Source: Glandiceps talaboti (taxonomy: Eukaryota; Hemichordata; Enteropneusta; Spengelidae). From it: a stretch of 64,000 nucleotides of DNA. The DNA lies in the NCBI RefSeq assembly GCF_964340395.1, contig NC_135553.1, positions 6,386,001-6,450,000 of the forward strand, written 5' to 3'. A program made the translations under genes and the position numbers. The notes under the pieces were generated by a model. It was given only the letters and a program-made list of their open reading frames with translations, did not search any database and was not told the origin of the DNA. Positions 38,101-64,000 of the stretch are shown piece after piece; within the stretch, counting starts at the first letter, position 1, and the number at the start of each line of letters is the position of its first letter.

Positions 38101-40726
38101 GAGATTCCTGAAAACATTCCTTGAGAAGCCAGAAAGGACAGTACTTGTATCTGTGTCATCATTCTTACTGAACTGTTATGACTATTTGTGACATACTCAC
38201 AGATTCCATTGCAATAAATACAATTCATTTCCACTGGCTTGCTGGCAACTGTTACATTTTTTTTATTCATTCACATTGACATTTGAGTATTTTCAGAACT
38301 AATATAGAAGGAACTCGAATCTTTGAATGTAAAATTTGGCAGAATCATAGGCTTTGCACTCTTGCAGTAGATCTGCTGCTGAAAAGGTCATTCTAATAGA
38401 GTTATGTCAGTTACCAGAGAAATTTTTATATTTTTTTCTGTGCAAGAATCATTCACTCAGTTATAACAGTTCAATGTTAAAATATCAGAACATGCCAATT
38501 GAAAATAAGGACCAATATCAGAGAATACCATGCATGATTTTGTCAGCAGAGAAAATGATTGCAAGTGTGTAGTATTTTGCATGTGGTAAATACTTAGATG
38601 CATTCTGTGTGCTCACATCCATTCTTTTACATTGTTTAGTATATTGTTTAAGGAGCTATATATGGCTTCCCCTGAAAGCCTGTGCTTATTGTACAAAATC
38701 AAGGATTCTTCCGCTAATAGTAAAGTGACATGAAAAGAGTTCTTGTCATTTTCCAGTATATCGTAATGATGTCATTTTTCAGGATCCTTTTGATGTTGTT
38801 TTACTTGTGACACAAAATTACCAGTCAGGTCATTTTCAACGTATTATTGATGGGATCGGCCAAGAATTTTATTTCAGTAAGTAATAATTTTTAATATGGG
38901 AGCCAGGGACTTTCCGTGTGGTTTGAAATTCTGAGAGTTTCAAGGACTGCTTAGTAAATGACCCTAGAATTTGAAATACATTTCTGCTATGGCACATACA
39001 CATTGTATACAGAGACTTGACTACTTACTGATTCCTGTCAAACATTCCAATCATAAGACGACATGTTTCTGAATTGAAAGGTGACCAGTTACCATTCAGT
39101 AAAACTTGTCTCAATTCATCAGCTGTTATTTTACCATTTCCATCCACATCTACAACCTTTTAAAAAAAGTAAAACAAAAATATATAGTTCACTTGATATA
39201 TGACATGTGTGATATTCATACTTCTCTATTTCAAATTATACATAATATCAATCTCAAATTGCCATAGCTCTTATCTCTTACCTTGAACCAACTCCACAAT
39301 TGTGGATCTACACCTGGTGGAGCAGGTGGACCACCCCCATATCCACCATATCCTGGCTGTCCTCCTCCATACCCAGACTGTGGATTGTATCCGCCATAAC
39401 CACTCTGTGGAGGGGGTGCACCATAGCCTTGTTGGGGTGGGGGTGCACCATATCCTTGTTGGGGTGCAGGTGCACCATATCGTTGTTGCTGTTGGGGTGC
39501 ACCATACCCTTGCTGGGGAGGAGCACTGCCATACCCTTGTTGTGGTGGGGCACCATATTGTGCAGGTTGTGTGCCACCATAGCCTTGGGGAGGGGCAGCA
39601 CCATAGCCTTGTTGTGGGGTAGCACCACTATAACCTTGTTGGGGAGGGGCACTACCATATCCTTGTTGTGGGGGTGGTGCTGTTTGAGGACTACCATATG
39701 CTGGTTGTCCATACGCTGCTCCTCCAGCTGGTGCTCCAGACTGTTAACACAAGCAATATTCAAATCATCAATCCTTAAAAACTTTAGAAAGATCAAATAC
39801 AATTGCCTTCAACAGAAAAAATAATGTATGGTGGAGGATACCATTATATTTTGCATATTTTATTCTTTTTACATATTTATGAATATGTTGCCTTTGTCAC
39901 AGAATTTACTGTTTGTTCATAAACTACCAGTACACTTTGTGCTATTAAATATACAAAATTAAATATGAGAAAGTTACTTCAATAAAAATGCAAAAATTAC
40001 TATTGTTCTAAATTTACCCCCCCCCCCCCGATATTTGACTAAACACAAAAATGAATACTTTGCAATTTGAAGTGTTAAATATTAAAATATTAAGTTTGAT
40101 CAAACTTTCAACTGCTTTATACATTTACCTTTATCAATGAAACATTTCGGAGTAGTATATAGCTTATGAAATGTAAACATATTTGATATTTGAAATTCGT
40201 TACAGATATATCCATACTGGATATGAATTATGAATATGAGGGGGGGGTGGGGTTGAATTAATATATTAACAGTGGTCAATAATTGAAATATTAATATTAC
40301 AATCCTACCAAATAACTACAAGGTGTAATTTCAAAAGTTAGTAATCCTGTTGGCAAACAACGTTAGCCATAGAAAACAACCTCTTGGCTGATATTACAAA
40401 ATAAAATATTATTATTTCAATAATTTTTTCTTTCAAACTGATATTTGGAAGCAAGACAACCAAATGATGTGTGAAAGTGTAGCAAATTTTTTTTTTTTTT
40501 TTTATCTAAAATAAAATATTTTGAGTGTAAAATGAGTGCAATTAGACTAAGTATTAGTTTTAGCACTTATCACCCATTCCTCACTGATTGAATTTCAGTT
40601 GATGTTTTCGTTCACGATTTAGTCTCATTCATGTGAAGTGCACACACACTGCTGTGTTGTCTTGGTAACGTCTCAACAAACCTGATACTGAGGATTATAA
40701 GGTGTATTAGTTCCTCCCCAAGACAT
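35113..40726 (-). CDS. PEF1: Peflin-like penta-EF-hand protein, 7 exons
   Basis: The model has coding exons at 40726-40682, 39740-39282, 39156-39029, 37780-37706, 37386-37312, 35954-35786 and 35151-35113 (stop included), which join in frame to 329 codons. All introns are GT-AG. The protein starts MSWGGTNTPYNPQYQ, has a long Gly/Tyr/Gln/Pro-rich head to about residue 157, then five EF-hands. Loops 1 to 3 (residues 171-182, 208-219, 238-249) have canonical acidic and glycine positions. Loops 4 and 5 (about 274-285 and 304-315) are degenerate, as is usual in this family. The order of head, linker GVDPQLWSWFK and five EF-hands is that of peflin. Human peflin (284 residues) pairs with PDCD6/ALG-2 and acts as a calcium-dependent adaptor at ER exit sites, including for CUL3-KLHL12. 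Some EF5 residues (GWITVTYEQ) look closer to ALG-2, so a peflin/ALG-2 relative is the alternative. The last exon is the least certain part. Confidence 0.9.
35786..35954 (-). CDS. PEF1: Peflin exon 6: EF-hands 4 and 5
   Basis: After the acceptor TCAACAG, the exon encodes residues 262-317, including VVARFDRKS, the FDDFIQCCVML helix and SLTEAFKVKDSQRSGWITVTYEQ-type EF5 sequence. Loop 4 lacks the acidic residues at positions 3 and 5, and loop 5 ends in Tyr in place of Glu, so neither is expected to bind calcium well. In penta-EF-hand proteins EF5 is the dimerisation surface rather than a calcium site. The donor is CAG/GTGAGT. Confidence 0.92.
36339..36775. repeat. 82-bp tandem repeat in peflin intron 5
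   Basis: Units beginning ATACCACAGGATTTCACATC start at 36468, 36550, 36632 and 36714, exactly 82 bp apart. An earlier, longer unit starts near 36339 and an older relative lies near 36240. Confidence 0.95.
36843..36940. repeat. 48-bp tandem duplication in peflin intron 5
   Basis: TTGTATTTATTGAGT followed by GATTACATATGTGTGTACAG occurs twice in a row. Confidence 0.92.
37312..39156 (-). CDS. PEF1: Peflin exons 3-5: EF-hands 1 to 3
   Basis: Exon 39156-39029 encodes EF1 (loop DVDGNGKITADE), the linker and the start of EF2. Exon 37780-37706 completes EF2 (loop DRNQDGTIDINE) and carries the ALWKYIQDWK helix typical of penta-EF-hand proteins. Exon 37386-37312 encodes EF3 (loop DQDRSGNIDAGE). All three loops keep acidic or amide side chains at positions 1, 3 and 5, Gly at 6, Ile at 8 and Glu at 12, so each could bind calcium. 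Human peflin has a weaker second loop, ending in Gly in place of Glu. The EF2 reading depends on the second AG of a CAGCAG acceptor at 37786-37781. Confidence 0.92.
39282..39740 (-). CDS. PEF1: Peflin exon 2: Gly/Tyr/Gln/Pro repeat head
   Basis: One phase-0 exon encodes residues 16-168. It is built from about a dozen short imperfect repeats of the type PQQGYGAP, ending in PPGVDPQLWSWFK just before EF-hand 1. The DNA is correspondingly a coding minisatellite with repeated CCATA and TTGTTG motifs on the plus strand. Human peflin has a similar but shorter nonapeptide-like head, which is intrinsically disordered. The acceptor is a TTAACAG and the donor is AAG/GTAAGAG. Repeat number is likely to vary between alleles and species. 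Two other open frames cross this exon on each strand, but only this frame joins its neighbours. Confidence 0.93.
40682..40726 (-). CDS. PEF1: Peflin exon 1: start codon and 15 residues
   Basis: The ATG at 40726 opens MSWGGTNTPYNPQYQ and ends at donor CAG/GTTTGT in phase 0, matching the phase of exon 2. A Gly/Pro/Tyr start running into a Gln/Tyr-rich head is typical of peflin. No earlier in-frame exon is needed. Confidence 0.85.
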
Positions 40727-41530
40727 TTTCAACCATTACTGCGCTACGACAGCCGAACGCCACCTCCTAAAATTTAAACTGAAGTACACAGGTGCACTTC
40801 TCAAGTGTAACTTCCGGGGTTTACAAACAGTAGGGAGGCAGGCGCGACTTTGTTGAATCACGTGACTTCTACAAAATAAGAGGCGGAAAATCTCTCTTTG
40901 TATGCAACGTCTAATACAATATTTTATGTACATGAATTCTATGATTATTGGTATTTTATAACTACATGTTAACTGAGAATTATTGCATTAATCATACTGT
41001 TTATATACACAGGCTGTCTAGATCTTTTCTCGTACTTTGCGTGAGTTGCTTTGAGGTCAACGAGTCTGCGTAATTACGTTTGACCTTTCGTCAACGGCCA
41101 ACTTTGAAAACAAAGTCGTCTGTATCTACTCCGGTGTGTACAAGCAGTCCTGTCTGCATTTACAGGTATTTTCGAAGATCGGTCTAATCCAGTAGGCTTT
41201 CCAGGACACTTGTTGAAGAAGGGTTTTTTTTGCTAGTGGAGAATACTCAAATTTTCTATTTAGGTAAGATGATAATAACGCTAATGAAATTTTAATTTAC
41301 TCGAGTCGTTGATCTCGGCTGCTAGGGACGCCAGCCAAGTACAGTAGGCGGGATCGATGTCGGAATTGTTCGCCTAATATTGCAAAATTCTCTAACTTTA
41401 ACACCGTTTTCTTTCATGGTGTATATTTCATTGAATCAAAATTAATACTTCATCAATTCTGTTTTCTAATATCCTCGCAATACGATGTACAAAACTCATT
41501 TAAAGTGTTGACACCACTTCCGGGTTGATG
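40727..41530. promoter_or_regulatory. Candidate head-to-head promoter region
   Basis: The interval lies directly upstream of the peflin start codon and about 2 kb upstream of the first CEP112 coding exon, on the opposite strand. It is less AT-rich than its surroundings and carries ACTTCCGG at 40810-40817, the palindrome TCACGTGA at 40858-40865 and ACTTCCGGG at 41516-41524. These match known ETS-family and E-box (USF/TFE type) binding motifs, which are common in TATA-less housekeeping promoters. No transcription start can be read from sequence alone. Confidence 0.5.
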
Positions 41531-43473
41531 GAAACGGTTAGTGAAAATATCTCTGGCAACAAGCCAATATCATGAATATCTGATAAAGTACAATAGAGTC
41601 AAAATAACGTTCTCGAATTCCACTGAACTCAACCTTCGTCGTGATTTCTACTACAAACCAGTCAGAAGAAATGTACGTAAAGTAGTTTATATTAATTATG
41701 ATTTTGTTTTGATATTTCGTATTATACGGAAGACAACAAACACTGTGTGTGCTCCTCACTTGAACATGTACCAGTGTGTTACAGTTTAGGCGCAAATTCG
41801 TTTTAAAGGTCGGCAACATGTCTGAAGCATTGTGCAAGTTGATAGTGTTTATCGTAAGTGAACCAGGGTATATTTTACGCTTGGAAACGAAAAAGAAAAA
41901 AGTAATTCAGTTACATTAACCATGATAATAGATCTATGCATTAACTTAGCTTTTTTAGTGATTTCCTGAACTACACCATTTGGGTAGATGTTATAAGCAA
42001 AAGATTTTCACTTTGGAGTCTTTGCACATATAAATGTACATGTTACACAACTAAGACATTTTATAATAACTTTCATAATTTTTGCTGTCAGGAGAAGTTT
42101 TTATTTTATAAACTCCCACTCAAAATAATTGGAGAAAGTGACAAATGAGTTGGAATGCAACATAATTTCTAATATCAACTGATTCTGACCACTATTTACT
42201 GCAGCAAAGTCTTTGATATTTTTGCATATTTTGATATTTATCTCATTTTTGTCTCATTCATGCAGTAAATTACTGAAAGTTCATGTCAAAGGATCAACAA
42301 TTGAGTGTTCCTTTCACAAATTCATGAGAAGAAAGTTAACTTCATAATTTTGATTAAAATTGTGTAATCAATGGTTGATTTGCTGGTCGATCACACTACT
42401 AGTGGAAAAAGAAATATTTGTTTTCTTTTTAAATATTTTTTTTTTTTACTTATTGCAAAAAAAATCAATTTTGTGTTTAGCACTTCTGGGATTCATGGAC
42501 AGTAGTTCTGATAGTCTGTGTGTATATATGTATATATGCTATCAATGTTATGGAATCTTCAGTAGTTTTAATTTAAACACTACTGCGTTACACAGTACAA
42601 GATGTGACAACATATCATTTGTAGAATGCACATCATGTATACAGTAAGGATCTATATATAATCTTGTAATGTGTTATACAGCTTTACCTTCAGGCCATGA
42701 AAAAAACAAGCTTTTTGTTACCTAACTTTTGTTCTTCTAACTGTGTCATGTTGCATTTGAATGCAAATGTTGTTCACATGGAAACAGACACTTTTAAAGT
42801 TAGGAGATGGAATTTCATTGTTGAGCAGAAGATACAATAGTGTAGTCATGGAAGACTGATCCCCAGATATTATTGTATGTAACAATAGATTAATGTTACC
42901 TTACACTTGAATGAATTCAATTGAAAATTGCGATAATTTATGAGTATACTGACATTTACATTTGATTATAATGCCACACTACAACCAATCACACAGATGA
43001 ACTAAAATCTGGTGATAGCAACAGAGATTATAATGTTTTGAGAACCAAGCCGACACCATAGCTGCCTCTACTGCTGTGATCTCTAGCATAATTTTGTCAC
43101 TGTGCAGAAACACTATGGAGGTTTGAAATTTTGGTTTGGTCATGTTTGTACATTTGTTGGTAGCTTGCCAATAGATGCACACTTTTCAAACTTGTTCAAG
43201 TTTCTTTACATTAAATTCATGTTTAGGATCACAGTCAAACCATTGTTGTAAACATTAACCTCTTTATTGCATTGCTGAGTAACATATGTTCCTTTATTAT
43301 TTTTGGTGCATCTTGAAAATATATGCTCTGACATGTCAGAATGTGTAAGAGTGTAGAATGCAGATGGACAACATTATGATGTTGCAGGCCAATGTATCTG
43401 TACCCTATTCATATGTATTGAAATTACAATTGTTAGTAATTTGTTTGTTTTTCTGCTTTCATTCACTTCACAG
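41531..43473 (+). other. CEP112 5' region, presumed first intron
   Basis: The acceptor at 43473 implies an upstream noncoding exon. Two good donors are visible: TAG/GTAAGA at 41264 and ATC/GTAAGT at 41854. Splicing from the second would leave an upstream ATG at 41819 that runs into a stop overlapping the CEP112 start codon. Nothing else recognisable is present. Confidence 0.35.
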
Positions 43474-60853
<17,380 letters not shown>

Positions 60854-61624
60854 TACATGATGTAAAATACAAGTAAAATTGTAAGAGACATACCAGTTGC
60901 CAAATTCTCATCACAATTAATTCAAGATAGAAAGGTTATAAAATAATACCAAAGGCAGTATTGTACCTTAATTTCATTAAAGTAATCTCTTTATTAAGTT
61001 AATATAGTTGTGATAACTTTGAGGAAGCTCCGTAACTTGTTTAGTCAAGTTTGTATACTTCTCTGTGAATATCATCTTTGAATCGAATAGCGCCCTCTAT
61101 AGATGTGTGTGTAAACACAGCACGCTTTTGTTTTATTTTGTCATGATGAGATTTTTCAAATATATTATTTATACAAGGTATTGCACTTTCTTTTAAACTC
61201 CAATAAATGAAAATAAAACAAAAGAGGGACCTTATTTTTGTCTAACAAATTGCATCTCTTGGATATTGTACAAGCTGAAATACCATTTTATGTGTAAATA
61301 TATAAGATTTGTCTTATGAAACACTCTTCTATTTAAAAATTAGCATGAAATTTAGACAAATAAGAATAATTTGGTCACACCGTCCAGGCTATTTAAACCA
61401 AATTCTATCGTCGAAAAGAAGTTTTATGAAATGGGTTAAAATATAAAGCATGGAATGATGATTATATTAGCTCTCAAGTAAGTTTGTTTGTTTTTTTGAC
61501 AATTTCTGTTTGATATTTGATATTTGATAGTGGTCATTTTGTCAATATACTTCATTACTTTAGACTCTGCCAATCCTTTCTTTCAAATGAAATGAAAACA
61601 GTAACACCATAAAAATATTATGTT

Positions 61625-61765
61625 CTATAGGCCAAGGATTCAATCCCTGGATCTCGCATTTTAGTGCTATTTTATCAGTGAAGCCACAAGGATTACATAG
61701 GATTATTCTTATCTTCTATGGCTCTGCCAGACAACTTTTTTTTTTCACACCTAATTTTAATCATA
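61625..61765 (-). repeat. tRNA-like dispersed repeat, copy 3
   Basis: The reverse strand reads CCTTGTGGCTTCACTGATAA, then GCACTAAAATGCGAGATCC and AGGGATTGAATCC. The order resembles the D-arm, anticodon arm and T-arm of a tRNA, as in tRNA-derived SINEs. It lies in the presumed CEP112 3' UTR. Confidence 0.6.
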
Positions 61766-62487
61766 ATCCAAACTTTGCCTTTAAATCTGTATTGCTGCAT
61801 CAGTTATAGCTGTAGGCTATGAGAAACACAGGTGACGAATACGTCTTTCATAAATTTTTGTATGTAAGATTGTAAAACATTTTTATGTCAGTTCTTCTGT
61901 ATGTGTTGACTTTATTTTTGATATTTTGAGATGCTGTATTTTGCCTTATTTTACATTGTCAAATGAAACTTTTTATGTTTTTCATATAAACTGTTCATTT
62001 TAAGTGTTTCAGGGAACCAGTAATATAATTTTCTATTTTGACCAAAATAGTTATTGTGTGTTGTTCACTTCATGGTATTTCTCATAGTATTCGAGTAAAG
62101 TTTTCCTTGGGAACAAAAACACTATTTTACCCATTCCTTAGAGTATGACAAACCAATCATATTACATTCTGTATGCATGGTGTTTACTCTGTTATTTGTA
62201 TGTCCAAATTTTGTGAGAGTTCAAACTGTCTTTGGGACAACTTTTTTGTGGGTCAACAAAGGAAGTGATTTATACTGTACTCCCTATACCCCAAGGACAA
62301 TAGATTAGCCACATAGTAACTGTGCATTTTTACTGCAACAATAGTTTTCAGTCTTGTAATTCATTTTGTCCCAGAAGAAGTGCCTTTTAAAAGCAAAATA
62401 TGTTCATGTATAGTTGTGTTTATTGCCAAAAGATATTTAAAGAAACATCCTGATACTTAAAATTCACACATCTTTGATAATACTCCC

Positions 62488-62488
62488 A

Positions 62489-62534
<46 letters not shown>
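62488..62534. repeat. (CA)n microsatellite
   Basis: A near-perfect CA dinucleotide run of about 47 bp lies between the two candidate CEP112 polyadenylation regions. Confidence 0.97.
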
Positions 62535-62538
<4 letters not shown>

Positions 62539-63039
62539 GAGTCTTTAGTCTTTATATTACTAATGTGTCTTGTTGAGTCATATTATTTTTCACATGCTTA
62601 AAATTGAGCTATGCAAGTGTTTAATCTTTATAAGTGTATACATCGTTATTATAAATCTATGCATTTCTGAAAGAAACTGTAGTAGTTTGCATTTATATAT
62701 AATAGTATTTGTAATATTTTGTACTTTCTGAAATAATATAAGTATCGTTGACGTATTCTTTTCTTCAAAGATATTGTCTTTTTTAATTTTAAAAAAATTA
62801 CTTATTTTATTGTAAAACCAGTATATTTTGTACAGTGTATGATTTGTTAATAAAATTTGTAGTTTATATTCACAATCAAACTGTTTTGAGTTTTGGGTGT
62901 TCATTTTGTATTAAAACCAAACACTGAGGTAATGATATGAGGCTTACATAAGTAAACAGTATTTGTGTAAGTATAAATGAACTAATAAACCTAGTTATAA
63001 TATACCTAGTGATAATGCTGTGCCATGATTCGCTAGAAT

Positions 63040-63180
63040 CAGTCACGTGATAGGAAAATAGAATAACTATTTCCCTAGGGAAATAGTTCCATCAACTTTT
63101 ACATGGTCACGTGACCACCGCGCGTTCACAGGTCAAAATAGCGGCTTCTGACGATGTCGTCTGCCACCGCGAGTTCACAG
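63040..63180. repeat. Palindrome cluster
   Basis: It includes TCACGTGA (63042), a perfect 24-bp palindrome at 63065-63088 centred on CCCTAGGG, and GGTCACGTGACC (63103-63114). CCACCGCG-GTTCACAG is directly repeated near 63116 and 63163. Confidence 0.85.
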
Positions 63181-63197
63181 CATGAGGTATATTATAA

Positions 63198-63389
63198 AAC
63201 ACATATTGCCTGGCCTATATTCGGGCTATAGCACCCGTTCATTACCCCCTCGTGACTGTGAGTTACCACAATCACATGTTATTTCCCTCTGTCTTTGGCC
63301 TCGGGAAATAGCATGTGATTCTGGTAACTCACAGTCCCTCGGGTGTAATAAACGGGTGCTATAGCCCTCATGGCCAGGCAATATGTGTT
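63198..63389. mobile_element. 192-bp foldback element
   Basis: Two arms of about 90 bp are inverted copies (outer AACACATATTGCCTGGCC, inner TATTTCCC) around a 15-base centre. Two open frames on opposite strands (63182-63364, 63226-63423) are mirror images of the same arms and not genes. Confidence 0.9.
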
Positions 63390-63542
63390 CACTATTGAAC
63401 GTGTAGACATGATTAACTACCAAAACAGAGTGGGTATAGAGTTTCAGTTAGGCAGCATGATGTTTTTTACAAGGTGTTTTGTTACAAATTCCATAAAACA
63501 AAATACAGGCACTGATGGCATGCAAGCATATAAAATGATACA

Positions 63543-63630
63543 TTTTATCTCACTGTGAACACAAATCAATATAATTGTCACAAGGAAGAGTCAAACAAAA
63601 CTGTTGATTTGTGTTCACAATGAGATAAAT
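63543..63630. repeat. Inverted repeat with 25-bp arms
   Basis: TTTATCTCACTGTGAACACA at 63544 and its inverse ending near 63629 pair with one mismatch around a spacer of about 32 bp. Confidence 0.85.
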
Positions 63631-64000
63631 TAAAATGTGATATTTCATGTGTATGCGCTATCAGTGCCTCCCTTTTGTTTTTGTAATTGATAACAAAAAA
63701 CATGTGAGATGTAATATCCGATATCTTTCAAACTTGGCAAAAAGATGACATATCATATGGGTTATATGCACATCACTTTGCATTTTAATATATGCAAATT
63801 TCACCAAACGGCGGCCATATTTGTAGTTAAAAATCAATATTTCCTGCATAACTCAAAAACTGTAAAACATAGAGACTCGATTCAAGTGTCTACTCCCATG
63901 TTATCAGATGCAAGCTATCTTTTGAGACCTTGACCTTTTCCTTCAGGGTCAAATATCAAAATCAAGACAATTCCTGTCTATCAGACACATTGCAGTATTT
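63631..64000. other. No gene; dispersed-type repeat
   Basis: The section at 63.68-63.96 kb has the look of a widespread invertebrate repeat (ATCTTTCAAACTTGGCAAAA and CTTGACCTTTTCCTTCAGGG) and partly matches 22.2 kb. Confidence 0.4.

Larger units (their letters stand above)
60854..62880 (+). other. CEP112: CEP112 3' UTR with polyadenylation signals
   Basis: There is no supported coding sequence here. AATAAA occurs at 61202-61207 and 61212-61217, and again at 62849-62854, where a T/G-rich downstream stretch follows. The first pair would give a 3' UTR of about 0.35 kb and the last one of about 2 kb. A (CA)n run lies at 62488-62534 and a tRNA-like repeat at 61625-61765. Confidence 0.6.

Noticed and set aside
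39300-39824. Plus-strand 174-codon frame and a second minus-strand frame (39308-39802)
   Set aside because: Both are shadows of peflin exon 2; neither joins neighbouring exons nor matches the peflin head.
63182-63423. 60- and 65-codon frames on opposite strands
   Set aside because: They are the two mirror arms of the foldback element.

Overview
This is a window of animal nuclear DNA, not a microbial or viral one. Coding sequence is split into short exons by GT-AG introns, the background is AT-rich, and microsatellites, minisatellites and decayed transposons are dense. Two genes can be reconstructed exon by exon, and both belong to families conserved across animals. The long Gly/Tyr/Gln/Pro head of the peflin gene and the style of the repeats suggest a marine invertebrate. 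I lean towards a cephalochordate or another invertebrate deuterostome, but the window alone does not settle the species.

Layout. Positions 1 to about 35.1 kb hold no gene I can support. This stretch contains compound tetranucleotide arrays (3.2-3.6, 8.2, 19.1-19.3 and 23.6-24.0 kb), a 1.9 kb minisatellite of about 61 units of 32 bp (13.75-15.69 kb), inverted-repeat elements (11.64, 12.67 and 17.95 kb), a three-copy dispersed repeat (1.1, 24.6 and 29.2 kb), tandem duplications (24.2, 30.8-31.2 and 33.1-33.5 kb) and a possible GIY-YIG retroelement scrap (31.9-32.2 kb). From 40,726 down to 35,113 on the minus strand lies a seven-exon peflin-like (PEF1) gene of 329 codons. From 43,474 to 60,853 on the plus strand lies CEP112 (CCDC46), a coiled-coil centrosomal protein with 26 coding exons and 1,036 codons. 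Every exon junction in both models keeps the reading frame. The 3' end (60.85-64 kb) holds the CEP112 3' UTR with polyadenylation signals, then a palindrome-rich stretch and a 192-bp foldback element.

The two genes are head to head. The 2.7 kb between their start codons contains ETS-like ACTTCCGG motifs and a CACGTG E-box, so a shared or adjacent promoter is plausible. The products have no known joint function: peflin is a calcium-binding adaptor of ER exit sites, and CEP112 is a centrosomal and sperm coiled-coil protein. Notable points are a nearly identical 12-residue coding repeat in CEP112, a CAGCAG tandem acceptor in peflin that would decide whether EF-hand 2 is intact, a LINE reverse-transcriptase remnant inside CEP112, and a tRNA-like dispersed repeat with three copies.
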